Assembly: GCF_003386665.1 (NCBI RefSeq)
Contig: NZ_QTUB01000001.1
Location: 1,860,001-1,924,000 of the forward strand
Direction: 5' to 3'
Source: Xenorhabdus cabanillasii
GTDB lineage: Bacteria > Pseudomonadota > Gammaproteobacteria > Enterobacterales > Enterobacteriaceae
DNA: 64,000 nt
The translations under genes were made by a program, and so were the position numbers. This document shows, piece after piece, positions 18,240-27,100 of the stretch; the first letter of the stretch is position 1, and each line of letters begins with the position of its first letter. A model generated the notes under the pieces. It made no database searches. It worked only from the letters and a program-made list of their open reading frames with translations, and had not been told where the DNA came from.

Positions 18240-19532
18240 ATGGACATTAAATTGGGTGTGATTGCTGATGATTTCACTGGAGCGACTGATATTGCCAGCT
18301 TTATGGTGCAAAATGGCTGGCAAGTTAGTCAATTATTGGGAGTACCGGATGAGAATACTCTTATTCCCCATGATGTAGATGCGATTGTGATTAGTTTGAA
18401 AAGTCGTTCTTGCCCTATTAAGGAAGCGATTGAAAATTCTTTGAAATCCTGTCGATGGTTACGATATAGGGCAGGCTGCCAACAACTGTTTTTCAAATAT
18501 TGTTCAACTTTTGACTCTACATCAGAAGGAAACATTGGCCCGGTTATAGACGCTTTGATGGATGAACTTCAGATCGACTTAAGCTTGATTTGTCCAGCTC
18601 TTCCTATTAATGGGAGAACAGTAGTGCACGGGCATTTATTCGTTAATGGGCAATTATTAAATGAAAGTGGTATGCAGTACCACCCCGTTACTCCGATGAA
18701 AGATGCGAATCTGCTGCGGTTGATGGAGAAACAATCAAAAGGGCTGGCTGGATTAGTTGATCTTAATTGTGTGCGTCAAGGAGGGTTATCTATTCAGAGT
18801 CGCCTGGATACATTACGTTGTATTGGTATTAGATATGCTGTGGTGGATGCAATGATGATGGATGATTTAATGCCAATTGCACAAGCTACGTCGGGGATGA
18901 CTCTTGTAACTGGTGGTTCAGGGTTAGGTGCTGCTCTTGCCAGTTATCATACTGGGCTAAGCCTCTGTGCTGAATATGGTATGTCAGTATCGTCAATGGG
19001 GAAAACTCCATCAATTGGAGGCAGGAAAGTCGTTGTCCTTTCAGGAAGTTGCTCTGCCATGACATATCAGCAAGTCATGGAATATAAAAAGTTTGCACCG
19101 GCCATTGCGTTGGATGTAGGAGAATGTATTAACAACCCTGAATACTCTGGCTACTTGGTTAATTGGGTTACTCAGCAGCCTAAACAGGGCTTGGCACCAA
19201 TGTTATATGCTACACAATCATCTGAAATTTTAAGGGAAACTCAGAAGCAGTATGGAGTTATACAATCTAGTAGTGCTGTTGAACAAGTTTTTGCTCAAGT
19301 AGTCACTGAATTGAGACAGCAGGAATTTAATGCTTTTATCATTGCGGGGGGAGAAACTTCAGGTCGGATAGTACAAAGTTTAGGAATTCATCAATTCAGT
19401 ATTGGGACAACTATTGCACCGGGTGTTCCTTGGGTATATGACTCGCAGAGTGATTGTTGGCTGGCACTTAAATCAGGGAATTTTGGAGATGTAGATTTTT
19501 TTAAACATGCTCAGGTGATGCTTCATGGATGA
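18240..19532 (+). CDS. otnK: four-carbon acid sugar kinase (OtnK, DUF1537)
   Basis: The 430-residue protein has the two-domain DUF1537 architecture: an N-terminal sugar-binding domain opening with GVIADDFTGATDIASFM (residues 6-22) and a C-terminal nucleotide-binding domain with AFIIAGGETSGRIVQSLGI. The family phosphorylates 3-oxo-tetronate (OtnK) or D-threonate/erythronate. Context with OtnI and a D-erythronate dehydrogenase favours 3-oxo-tetronate 4-kinase. GAGAG precedes the ATG. In related loci otnC, the decarboxylase, follows directly; here otnI follows after 58 bases and otnC is absent. Confidence 0.85.
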   Translation: MDIKLGVIADDFTGATDIASFMVQNGWQVSQLLGVPDENTLIPHDVDAIVISLKSRSCPIKEAIENSLKSCRWLRYRAGCQQLFFKYCSTFDSTSEGNIGPVIDALMDELQIDLSLICPALPINGRTVVHGHLFVNGQLLNESGMQYHPVTPMKDANLLRLMEKQSKGLAGLVDLNCVRQGGLSIQSRLDTLRCIGIRYAVVDAMMMDDLMPIAQATSGMTLVTGGSGLGAALASYHTGLSLCAEYGMSVSSMGKTPSIGGRKVVVLSGSCSAMTYQQVMEYKKFAPAIALDVGECINNPEYSGYLVNWVTQQPKQGLAPMLYATQSSEILRETQKQYGVIQSSSAVEQVFAQVVTELRQQEFNAFIIAGGETSGRIVQSLGIHQFSIGTTIAPGVPWVYDSQSDCWLALKSGNFGDVDFFKHAQVMLHG

Positions 19533-19590
19533 GATGTTAAATAGTTTGTGAAGTAAGTTGTAACCTTGTTGTTAAGAGCAAGGATTAATA

Positions 19591-20367
19591 ATGGCTAAAT
19601 TCGCAGCAAATCTGAGTATGATGTTTAATGAAGTTCCTTTCATGGAGCGTTTTGCAAAAGCATCGGATGCTGGTTTCAAAGGTGTGGAATATTTATTCCC
19701 TTACCATGAATCAACCGAAGAGCTTTCTGCATTATTGAAGAGATATCAACTTACACAAGTGTTATTCAATATGCCTGCGGGAGTTTGGGAAGCTGGTGAC
19801 AGAGGAGTTGCTTGTTTGCCTGGACGTGAAAAAGAGTTTGCTGATGGGGTACATGAAGCTTTGAAGTATGCTTTAGCATTGGATTGTAAGCAGGTTCATG
19901 CAATGGCTGGTAAGTTAGATGGGCAGTTTAAGTTGGAACAACAGTATGAGTGTTATATCACAAATATCCAGTATGCAGCGGACGTTATGTATGAATACGG
20001 TGTTAATGTCTTAATCGAACCAATAAATACCCGTGATATGCCTGGCTATTTTTTGACAACACAGCGACAGGCTGAAACGTTGTTAAAGGCTATTGGACGT
20101 AAAAATGTTTTTATTCAGTTGGATCTTTACCATTGCCAGATTATGGAAGGAGATTTGTTGCGGACGATAGAGCGCTTGTGGGGAAAATTTAGGCATATAC
20201 AGATTGCCTCAGTACCAGGACGTCATGAACCCGATATTGGTGAAATTAATTACTTTTGGTTGTTCAAAAGATTGGATGAAATGGGTTATCAAGGGTGGTT
20301 TGGGTGTGAGTATTACCCTGCGGGGTATACTGACGAAGGGCTTGGGTGGTTGGTAAAAGCTCAATAA
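19591..20367 (+). CDS. otnI: 2-oxo-tetronate isomerase (OtnI, hydroxypyruvate isomerase-like)
   Basis: This 258-residue TIM-barrel protein belongs to the xylose isomerase-like Hyi/OtnI group: MAKFAANLSMMFNEVPFMERF at the N-terminus, VLFNMPAGVWEAGDRGVACL, VNVLIEPINTRDMPGYFL with a metal-binding glutamate, and IQLDLYHCQIMEGD. OtnI interconverts 2-oxo- and 3-oxo-tetronate before phosphorylation. AAGGA lies 7 bases upstream. It is the third enzyme of the usual otnK-otnC-otnI order, here second because otnC is missing. A hydroxypyruvate isomerase role is the alternative. Confidence 0.83.
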   Translation: MAKFAANLSMMFNEVPFMERFAKASDAGFKGVEYLFPYHESTEELSALLKRYQLTQVLFNMPAGVWEAGDRGVACLPGREKEFADGVHEALKYALALDCKQVHAMAGKLDGQFKLEQQYECYITNIQYAADVMYEYGVNVLIEPINTRDMPGYFLTTQRQAETLLKAIGRKNVFIQLDLYHCQIMEGDLLRTIERLWGKFRHIQIASVPGRHEPDIGEINYFWLFKRLDEMGYQGWFGCEYYPAGYTDEGLGWLVKAQ

Positions 20368-20410
20368 TTATTATAATTGGATAGTAATTAATGTAGTATC
20401 AGGAGAATTA

Positions 20411-21178
20411 ATGAGCCCTACAGAGCGCAGAGATTTTATTTATCGTCATTTACATGAGCATCGAACAGTTTCCATTAGTATTTTAGTCGAATTATTGAAT
20501 GTTTCACATATGACTGTAAGGCGGGATATTCGTGCTTTGGAAGATGAAGGAAAAGTTATTAGTATTTCTGGAGGTGTTCAGTTAAATGATTCTTTACGGC
20601 AAGAATTACCGTGGAGTGAAAAAGCACTTATTAATCATACCTACAAGCGTTTACTTGGAAGATATGCTGCATCATTGGTTAAAGATGGTCAGATAGTTTA
20701 TTTAGATGCGGGAACAACGACGTTTGAAATTGCTCAGGTATTAGCGGAACGTTTCAATTTAACGATTGTTACCAATGACTTTTCAATAACCCAATATTTG
20801 ATGAATAAACCACAGTTGAATTTATTCCATACTGGTGGACAAGTGGATAAACGTAATTATTCCTGCGTTGGGAATACTGCAGCTATGGTGTTACGTACTT
20901 TGAATATAGATATTGCGTTTATCAGTACCAGCTCGTGGGATCTTAAGCATGGTATTTCTACTCCTCATGAAGAAAAAGTTTTTGTAAAACAGACAATATT
21001 GGAAATTGCTCGTAGAAAAATATTGATTTCTGATAGTAGTAAATATGGTAAATACGGTATGTTTCATATTTGCTCACTATCAGATTTAAACGATATCGTA
21101 TGTGATGGACAATTACCGATATCAGAACAGGAAAAATTGCAGGAAAATGGACTGAAATTACATATTGTCAGTGCGTAA
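20411..21178 (+). CDS. DeoR-family regulator of the tetronate cluster (YgbI-like)
   Basis: The 255-residue protein has a DeoR helix-turn-helix at residues 6-60 (VELLNVSHMTVRRDIRALE) and a C-terminal sugar-phosphate sensing domain with LDAGTTTFEIAQVLAE and IVTNDFSITQYL. It equals E. coli YgbI in length and is clearly similar; YgbI sits in the ygbIJKLMN acid-sugar cluster. A strong AGGAGA precedes the ATG. It probably represses the surrounding genes until a sugar-phosphate intermediate builds up. That target is inferred from position. Confidence 0.85.
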   Translation: MSPTERRDFIYRHLHEHRTVSISILVELLNVSHMTVRRDIRALEDEGKVISISGGVQLNDSLRQELPWSEKALINHTYKRLLGRYAASLVKDGQIVYLDAGTTTFEIAQVLAERFNLTIVTNDFSITQYLMNKPQLNLFHTGGQVDKRNYSCVGNTAAMVLRTLNIDIAFISTSSWDLKHGISTPHEEKVFVKQTILEIARRKILISDSSKYGKYGMFHICSLSDLNDIVCDGQLPISEQEKLQENGLKLHIVSA

Positions 21179-22082
21179 GAATTATAAAAATGATGTTCTT
21201 TATAAAAAATCCCAAAAATCTTAAAAGGGAGTTTTAGATGAAAATTATCATCACTGGTGGCGCAGGATTTCTGGGGCAGCAGCTAACTTTCGCTTTACTT
21301 AAAAATAGATATGGATTGAATTTTAATCAGCTGATATTAACCGATATTCAATGCCCGATCTCTCCGATAGATGATCCAAGAGTGCAATGTTTAGCTGTGG
21401 ATTTAGCACAAACTGGTGCGGTTGAAAAATTGATTGATGAAGAAAGTGATGTTCTGTTTCATCTGGCTGCTATTGTTAGTAGTCATGCTGAACAAGATTT
21501 TGATTTAGGTATGAAAATTAATTTTGATGTAACACGCTGTTTGTTGGAGGCTGCTCGTACACATAATCCATCATTAAAGTTTATTTTCACCAGTTCACTG
21601 GCTGTATTTGGAGGAGAATTACCAGAATTAGTAACGGATGACCATGCTGTTAATCCCCTATCTTCATATGGTACGCAAAAGGCTATGTGTGAATTGATGA
21701 TTAATGATTATTCGCGTAAAGGATATGTTGATGGGCGGGTTCTTCGTTTGCCGACTGTTAGTGTCCGTTCAGGTAAACCTAATAAGGCCGCTTCATCATT
21801 TGCTAGCGGTATTATTCGTGAATCATTGCATGGAGAAAGCAATGTTTGTCCTGTTTCTCGTAATCTCGTATTGTGGCTTTCTAGCCCTGAAATTGTCATT
21901 AGAAACCTCATTCATGCAGCACAAATATCGGCAGAGAAGTTTACTATTTCACGAACAGTGAATTTACCGGGCATTAGTATCACAGTTGAAGAAATGATTG
22001 ATGCATTGGAGAAAGTAGCTGGACGAAAGACGATAGAGTTTATTCGTTTTGAGCCAGATGAAAATATGGTCATGATTCCAAT

Positions 22083-22525
22083 TTATTGATAGTGATGAAT
22101 GTTCAGATAATACCCTATAATTCTGTCATGCATTTCTATGGATTTTGAAAAAGACAATGTCTTGCGAGTCAGTCTTGCCAAATGCTGACGAAGATTCAGG
22201 TTATGCCTCTCTATGCGTTGGGTATAACGTTTGCTGACCACATGGAGTTTCCCCGCCAAGGCTTTTTCATAACTTTTCCAACCCTCTGTCATATAAATAA
22301 CAGTGTTGAAAGGGGCCAGCAAAGCCATCAGGCGCATTAATGTCTTTTTTGTCCCTGGACCAAAAACATGGGCGATCACTTTTCGTCTTATCCTGTCGTA
22401 GGCATAAAAGAGCCAACGGGGCTGCTTCTTTGGCTTCACGTACGACTACTGTTCATCCATTTCACAGCAGACAATCACTTCGGTGCCGGGAGAAATGGCT
22501 TCTGTTACCGATTTGGGTTTGAGCT
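22083..22525 (-). pseudogene. insB: IS1 InsB catalytic part, nonsense mutated
   Basis: The frame entered after slippage reads [20 protein letters not shown] and CEMDEQ, followed by a TAG at 22446-22448 where IS1 has tryptophan (MDEQWGYV). Translation-like sequence then continues in the same frame through [20 protein letters not shown] and [16 protein letters not shown] to HHYQ and the stop at 22083, matching InsB to its end. One G-to-A change explains the stop. The DDE catalytic core lies after the stop, so no active transposase can be made without readthrough. Confidence 0.88.
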
Positions 22526-22780
22526 TTTTAAATGACGAAGCACGGTATTTAGGCCAATCCCCATCACCCGTGCTGTCGCCCGACATCCCATCCCATTCAT
22601 GGCCATATCGACGATTTGCTTATGGGTGCCGGGACGACAAGCGGCATAAGTGAATTCAAGTTGCCAAGAGTGACGACAGGACTGGCAAAGATAACGTTGG
22701 TGACCCGAACGTGAACGCCCATTGCGATGGCTCCCTTTAACTGCACAACAAGCAGGACAAGTGACATCAATCTTTGCCAT
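22505..22780 (-). CDS. insA: IS1 InsA repressor / N-terminal transposase part
   Basis: From the ATG at 22780 the product is 91 residues, the same as IS1 InsA. It has the four-cysteine zinc finger (CPACCAVKG and CQSC), then [20 protein letters not shown], and the helix-turn-helix [20 protein letters not shown]. InsA alone represses IS1 transcription. A -1 ribosomal slip at T TTA AAA (22526-22532) near its end would give the InsAB' transposase. Confidence 0.92.
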   Translation of the reverse strand: MAKIDVTCPACCAVKGSHRNGRSRSGHQRYLCQSCRHSWQLEFTYAACRPGTHKQIVDMAMNGMGCRATARVMGIGLNTVLRHLKSSNPNR

Positions 22781-22982
22781 TTGAATGTTCTCCAAATAGA
22801 CAGACTATACATGATTCAATAAATTGATGTCACGACCGAAAATATTAATCGAATAGTAGCAAGTTGGCCGGGAAATTTTGATATTAGCCGTAGCCTTGCA
22901 TTAGGCTTTAGTGTCGACCATTCATTCAGTGATGTTATTTGTGAGTTTATCCGTAGCGAGATACATTAAAAAGTATTTTTAT

Positions 22983-24368
22983 ATGACATTATATATTCCA
23001 ATCATTGGACTAGGGATAGCTATATTTACTCTACTTTTTTTGGTCTTATATACTCGGGTTCCTGCTATTGTTGCTATGCTGGTTGCAGCTATAATCGCTG
23101 GAATTACTGGTGGATTGAGCATAACTAATGCTGTAGAAGTAATTACCAAAGGATTCGGTTCAACATTAGGTAGCATAGGCATTGTGATTGGACTGGGCCT
23201 AATGATGGGACGAATATTAGAGGTTTCTGGTGCAACTGAACAAATTGCTTATAGCTTGATTAAAGTGCTGGGAAAAAAGCGAGAAGAATGGGCTCTAGCA
23301 GTTACAGGTTATATTATTAGTATTCCTATTTTTGTTAACTCAGCGTTTGTGATCCTCTATCCTCTTGCAAGAGCATTGGCAAAGAAAGGAAAGAGAAATA
23401 TATTGACGTTGGGGGTTGCACTGGCTGGGGGATTGGTGGTAACTCACCATATTGTTCCACCAACACCGGGGCCACTTGGTGTAGCTGGTATCTTCGGTGT
23501 GGATGTAGGTTCGATGATGTTAGGAGGTATGATACTTGCTATTCCATGTGTCATAGGAATCACTTTTTATTCTAAATGGCTGGCAGTTAAATATCCTGAA
23601 TACCAATTTGTTGATGAAGAAATAAATTTGGAAAATTTAAAAAGAATTCATCAAAACTATATGGAAAAAAAATCCAATGAATCATTACCAAGTTTATTTC
23701 TTTCCCTATTGCCTATTGCTGTGCCACTCTTCCTGATTTTTATCAAATCAGTTAATGGATTGTTATTGGAATTTGATTTGTTGCTTGGAAGGGAAAATCA
23801 TTTCTATTTTCAATTTCTTGATTTTCTTGGTGAGCCAATTATTGCTTTGGCAATTAGTGTACTATTGGCGATTTATACGCTAATACCCAAAGCTAACAGG
23901 CATGAGGTAATTGAACATCTGGAAAATGGTTTAAAGATGGCAGGTATTATTCTGTTGGTTACTGGTGCTGGTGGAGCTTTGGGAGCAGTATTACATGAAA
24001 GTGGGACAGGGACTATTTTAGCGAAATATATTGCCAGCCTGCCAATAACCCCAATTTTGATTCCATTTATTATTTCTACACTAGTACGTTTGATTCAAGG
24101 TTCTGGCACAGTAGCTATGGTTACAGCAGCTTCCATTTCAGCACCTATAATCAATCAGATACCGGATATTAATATGTTGGCTGCGGCTTTGGCTGCAACG
24201 ATGGGGTCACTATTCTTCGGCTACTTCAATGATAGCTTATTCTGGATGGTTAACCGGATGATGGGTATTAAAGATGCAAAACAGCAGATGATTGTCTGGT
24301 CAATTCCGACAACAATTGCATGGGGAATTGGGCTGTGCGGTGTATTGCTACTTAATCTCGTCATGTAA
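22983..24368 (+). CDS. GntP-family acid-sugar permease, copy 1
   Basis: From the ATG at 22983 (MTLYIPIIGLGIAIF) the product is 461 residues with about twelve hydrophobic segments. The longer frame from 22911 would add residues absent from its sister protein. GntP-family marks are VIGLGLMMGRILEVSGATEQ and VVTHHIVPPTPGPLGVAGIF. GntP carriers import gluconate-type acids; the neighbours suggest erythronate or threonate. It lies 146 bases beyond the IS1 element, so its expression may have changed. A hairpin with T-run follows. Confidence 0.85.
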   Translation: MTLYIPIIGLGIAIFTLLFLVLYTRVPAIVAMLVAAIIAGITGGLSITNAVEVITKGFGSTLGSIGIVIGLGLMMGRILEVSGATEQIAYSLIKVLGKKREEWALAVTGYIISIPIFVNSAFVILYPLARALAKKGKRNILTLGVALAGGLVVTHHIVPPTPGPLGVAGIFGVDVGSMMLGGMILAIPCVIGITFYSKWLAVKYPEYQFVDEEINLENLKRIHQNYMEKKSNESLPSLFLSLLPIAVPLFLIFIKSVNGLLLEFDLLLGRENHFYFQFLDFLGEPIIALAISVLLAIYTLIPKANRHEVIEHLENGLKMAGIILLVTGAGGALGAVLHESGTGTILAKYIASLPITPILIPFIISTLVRLIQGSGTVAMVTAASISAPIINQIPDINMLAAALAATMGSLFFGYFNDSLFWMVNRMMGIKDAKQQMIVWSIPTTIAWGIGLCGVLLLNLVM

Positions 24369-24379
24369 GTCATCGTAAT

Positions 24380-24403
24380 GCGCTCTGTAAAGGGCGCTTT
24401 TCT
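24380..24403 (+). terminator. terminator after permease copy 1
   Basis: GCGCTC (24380-24385) pairs with GGGCGC (24392-24397) through one G-U pair, 6-base loop, followed by TTTTCTTT. The same hairpin, slightly changed, follows copy 2 at 25927, showing that the terminator was duplicated with the gene. Confidence 0.75.
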
Positions 24404-24537
24404 TTATTCTGGATACTCCAAATAAAATCCTCATCACTTTAATTAAGGCTTCAGGTTTTGGTACCGCTTGTAACAAGAACTTTGACTGACATACCATGCA
24501 CATTTATCGCCAATGATACAGATTGAAACGGGGTTTT

Positions 24538-25917
24538 ATGGTGGAGTTTTACATTCCAATTATTGGATTGGGTGTGGCAGTATTTACGCTGATTTTTCTG
24601 GTCTTACGCACTCGTATTCATGTACTTCTTGCCATGTTAATTGCTGCGGTTATCGCAGGAGTATCCGGCGGTTTAACCATGAGCAATGTCGTTGAGGTTA
24701 TCGCTAAAGGGTTTGGCTCGACATTAGGCAGTATTGGTATTGTGATTGGATTAGGAAGCATGATGGGGAGGATATTGGAAGCCTCTGGTGCAACTGAACA
24801 AATTGCCTATAGCTTGATCAAGTGGTTAGGTAAAAGGCGCGAAGAATGGGCGCTGGCAATCACCGGTTATATCGTTAGTATCCCTATATTTGTTAATTCG
24901 GCTTTTGTGATCCTCTATCCTCTGGTAAAAGCATTGGCAAAGAAGGGCAAACGAAATGTACTGACGTTAGGAGTAGCATTGGCCGGAGGGCTGGTGGTGA
25001 CTCACCATATTGTTCCACCAACACCGGGGCCGCTTGGTGTGGCCGGAATATTCGGAGTAAGCGTAGGTAAAGTGATGCTGGTAGGTATGATACTGGCTAT
25101 CCCATGCGTTATCGGTATTACCTGCTATGCCAAATGGTTAGAGACTAAATATCCTGAATATCAGCTTGCTGAGACAGAAGAAAATTTGCGACAAATTCAT
25201 CAAAGCTATATGGAAGAGAAATCGCACAAGCCATTACCAGGTTTATTTATTTCTCTTCTGCCTATTGTTGTGCCTATCGTGCTGATTTTCATTAATGTTG
25301 TGAATGGATTATTGTTGAAAACGGCTCTGTTTACCGGTAAGGAAAACCATTTTTACTTTCAGGTTTTTAATTTTCTTGGATCACCCATTATCGCTCTGGC
25401 AATCAGTGTTTTGCTGGCGGTTTATAAGCTCATGCCAAATGTCAGTAAACAAGAGGTTATTGAACATTTGGAAACCGGGTTACAAACCGTGGGTATTATT
25501 TTATTAGTATCAGGTGCAGGAGGGGCATTGGGAGCTGTATTAAATGAGGGTTCAACCGGGACAATACTGGCACAATATATAGCCGGACTGCCAATAACTC
25601 CGGTCTTAATCCCATTTATCATTGCGACGTTAATACGCATCATTCAAGGCTCTGGTACTGTGGCAATGATTACAGCAGCGTCTATTTCAGCGCCCGTTAT
25701 TAAACAGATACCGGATATTAATATGTTAGTGGCTGCTCAGGCTGCAATGATGGGAACACTGTTCTTCAGCTATTTTAATGACTGTTTTTTCTGGGTAGTT
25801 AACCGGATGATGGGCATTAAGGATGTGAGGCATCAAGTGATCGTCTGGTCGATTCCGACAACAATCGCATGGGGAATTGGACTGTGCGGCATATTGCTTC
25901 TTAACTTAATCTTGTAA
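24538..25917 (+). CDS. GntP-family acid-sugar permease, copy 2
   Basis: The 459-residue product (from the ATG at 24538, MVEFYIPIIGLGVAVF) is a close paralogue of the preceding permease, with identical blocks such as LVVTHHIVPPTPGPLGVAGI and NRMMGIKD and the same ending LLNL. A TTG at 24523 would add five residues and is less likely. Both genes lie in the same orientation with the same terminator form, so this is a tandem duplication that has since diverged. Substrate assumed similar, but two copies may differ in affinity or specificity. Confidence 0.85.
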   Translation: MVEFYIPIIGLGVAVFTLIFLVLRTRIHVLLAMLIAAVIAGVSGGLTMSNVVEVIAKGFGSTLGSIGIVIGLGSMMGRILEASGATEQIAYSLIKWLGKRREEWALAITGYIVSIPIFVNSAFVILYPLVKALAKKGKRNVLTLGVALAGGLVVTHHIVPPTPGPLGVAGIFGVSVGKVMLVGMILAIPCVIGITCYAKWLETKYPEYQLAETEENLRQIHQSYMEEKSHKPLPGLFISLLPIVVPIVLIFINVVNGLLLKTALFTGKENHFYFQVFNFLGSPIIALAISVLLAVYKLMPNVSKQEVIEHLETGLQTVGIILLVSGAGGALGAVLNEGSTGTILAQYIAGLPITPVLIPFIIATLIRIIQGSGTVAMITAASISAPVIKQIPDINMLVAAQAAMMGTLFFSYFNDCFFWVVNRMMGIKDVRHQVIVWSIPTTIAWGIGLCGILLLNLIL

Positions 25918-25926
25918 TGATCCAAT

Positions 25927-25950
25927 AGCGCTCTGTGAGGAGCGCTTTTT
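25927..25950 (+). terminator. terminator after permease copy 2
   Basis: AGCGCTC (25927-25933) and GAGCGCT (25940-25946) form a perfect 7-bp stem with a 6-base loop, followed by Ts. Confidence 0.85.
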
Positions 25951-26017
25951 GTGATTGTTCTTCGAATATTATTTCCATTTCGGCTCTATACTCACCGTAT
26001 TATCTATCACACATAAA

Positions 26018-26033
26018 TGTGATTTTAATCACA
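26018..26033. promoter_or_regulatory. CRP site 1 upstream of udp
   Basis: TGTGATTTTAATCACA is a perfect match to the CRP consensus TGTGA-N6-TCACA. Its centre is 53 bases from that of the next site, the arrangement known from E. coli udp where CytR binds between two CRP dimers. Confidence 0.85.
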
Positions 26034-26070
26034 ACTTAATGTATGCGTTTCTTTTATTTTTTTAACTAAA

Positions 26071-26086
26071 GGTGACTTATATCACT
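26071..26086. promoter_or_regulatory. CRP site 2 upstream of udp
   Basis: GGTGACTTATATCACT matches 8 of 10 CRP consensus bases. If it is a class II site at -41.5, transcription would begin near 26120, about 40 bases before the udp ATG. Confidence 0.7.
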
Positions 26087-26159
26087 AAAAGATGTCAGAG
26101 TATTCACTAAATTTAGGTATCTGTATTTTGATTTTGAATATTCCTGTTGAGGAGCCAAT

Positions 26160-26915
26160 ATGTCTGATGTATTCCATTTAGGTATTACCAAAAACGACTT
26201 ACAGGGCGCTACTCTGGCTATTGTTCCAGGCGATCCTAACCGTGTTGAGAAAATTGCAAGATTGATGAATAACCCAGTTCATCTGGCTTCTCATCGTGAA
26301 TTTACAACATGGCGTGCCGAAATTGATGGTAAGCCAGTTGTTGTCTGCTCCACGGGTATTGGTGGCCCATCAACGTCAATCGTTGTAGAAGAATTGGCGC
26401 AATTAGGTGTACGCACTTTCTTACGTATTGGTACAACTGGAGCGATCCAGAAGAATATTAATGTGGGTGATGTGTTAGTGACCACTGCCGCAGTTCGTCT
26501 GGATGGAGCCAGCCTGCACTTTGCTCCGATGGAGTTCCCGGCTGTGGCTGATTTTGCATGCACCAACGCACTGTATGCAGCAGCAAAAGCATCAGGTTCT
26601 ACAACTCACGTCGGTGTGACTGCTTCTTCTGATACTTTTTATCCAGGACAGGAACGTTACGATACCTATTCTGGTCGTGTTGTCCGCCGCTTCCAGGGCT
26701 CTATGAAAGAGTGGCAGGAAATGGGGGTGATGAACTTTGAAATGGAATCAGCGACTTTGTTGACAATGTGTGCAAGTCAGGGACTGCGTGCTGGTATGGT
26801 TGCGGGTGTGATTGTTAACCGTACTCAGCAGGAAATTCCAGATGTTGAATTGCTGAAAAAAACAGAAAGTAATGCATTAGGCATCGTTGTAGATGCGGCT
26901 CGTCGTCTGTTGTAA
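26160..26915 (+). CDS. udp: Udp, uridine phosphorylase
   Basis: The 251-residue enzyme (E. coli 253) cleaves uridine with phosphate to uracil and ribose-1-phosphate in pyrimidine salvage. Marks of the nucleoside phosphorylase family are the phosphate-binding [21 protein letters not shown], and the ribose/base-binding [14 protein letters not shown] near residue 200. TGAGGAG lies just before the ATG. Two CRP sites upstream indicate control by cAMP-CRP and probably CytR. Neighbour order with metE, rmuC and ubiE follows E. coli. Confidence 0.97.
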   Translation: MSDVFHLGITKNDLQGATLAIVPGDPNRVEKIARLMNNPVHLASHREFTTWRAEIDGKPVVVCSTGIGGPSTSIVVEELAQLGVRTFLRIGTTGAIQKNINVGDVLVTTAAVRLDGASLHFAPMEFPAVADFACTNALYAAAKASGSTTHVGVTASSDTFYPGQERYDTYSGRVVRRFQGSMKEWQEMGVMNFEMESATLLTMCASQGLRAGMVAGVIVNRTQQEIPDVELLKKTESNALGIVVDAARRLL

Positions 26916-27100
26916 TCACTCTATTCACGGGCCGGAATATTCTGGCCTGATCACCTAATCTTTCTGTTTTCTCCACTTTATTTCATTCTGAAATCTGATA
27001 ATGTCATAACATTTTGCGTTAATAACAACTTATTTCAATTACAGTTTGTTGCGATAACAGTCTGTGCCAATAACATGTACTTCAATAAGAAAGAGTGATT

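Larger units (their letters stand above)
22068..22837 (-). mobile_element. complete IS1-family insertion sequence, 770 bp
   Basis: The element is bounded by 22-bp terminal inverted repeats matching at 18 positions; both ends begin GGTC and share CAATTTATTGA. It is flanked by the direct repeat GAAAATAT at 22060-22067 and 22838-22845, an 8-base target duplication typical of IS1. The length is within two bases of IS1 (768). It carries insA and insB on the minus strand with a T TTA AAA slippage site, but insB holds a nonsense codon, so the copy is probably no longer self-mobile. The intact ends and duplication point to a fairly recent insertion. Confidence 0.95.
21238..22969 (+). pseudogene. denD: D-erythronate dehydrogenase DenD, split by an IS1-type element
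   Basis: The 5' part encodes an NAD-dependent short-chain dehydrogenase/epimerase with the Rossmann GGAGFLG at residues 7-13 and the catalytic Y144-x3-K148 in SSYGTQKAM. It breaks off after EPDEN at 22067, where the insertion element begins. The remaining codons resume at 22846 with NRIVASWPGNFDISRSLALG and end at a TAA at 22967-22969. Removing the element and one copy of the 8-base duplication restores a continuous frame of 317 residues (EPDENINRIVASWPG), the usual DenD length. As it stands the protein would lose about 41 residues and gain an alien tail (MVMIPIY). DenD oxidises D-erythronate to 2-oxo-tetronate, the entry step for OtnI. Confidence 0.92.

Noticed and set aside
22911..22982. 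Upstream extension of permease copy 1
   Set aside because: These codons overlap the 3' remainder of denD in another frame, and the sister permease lacks such an N-terminus.
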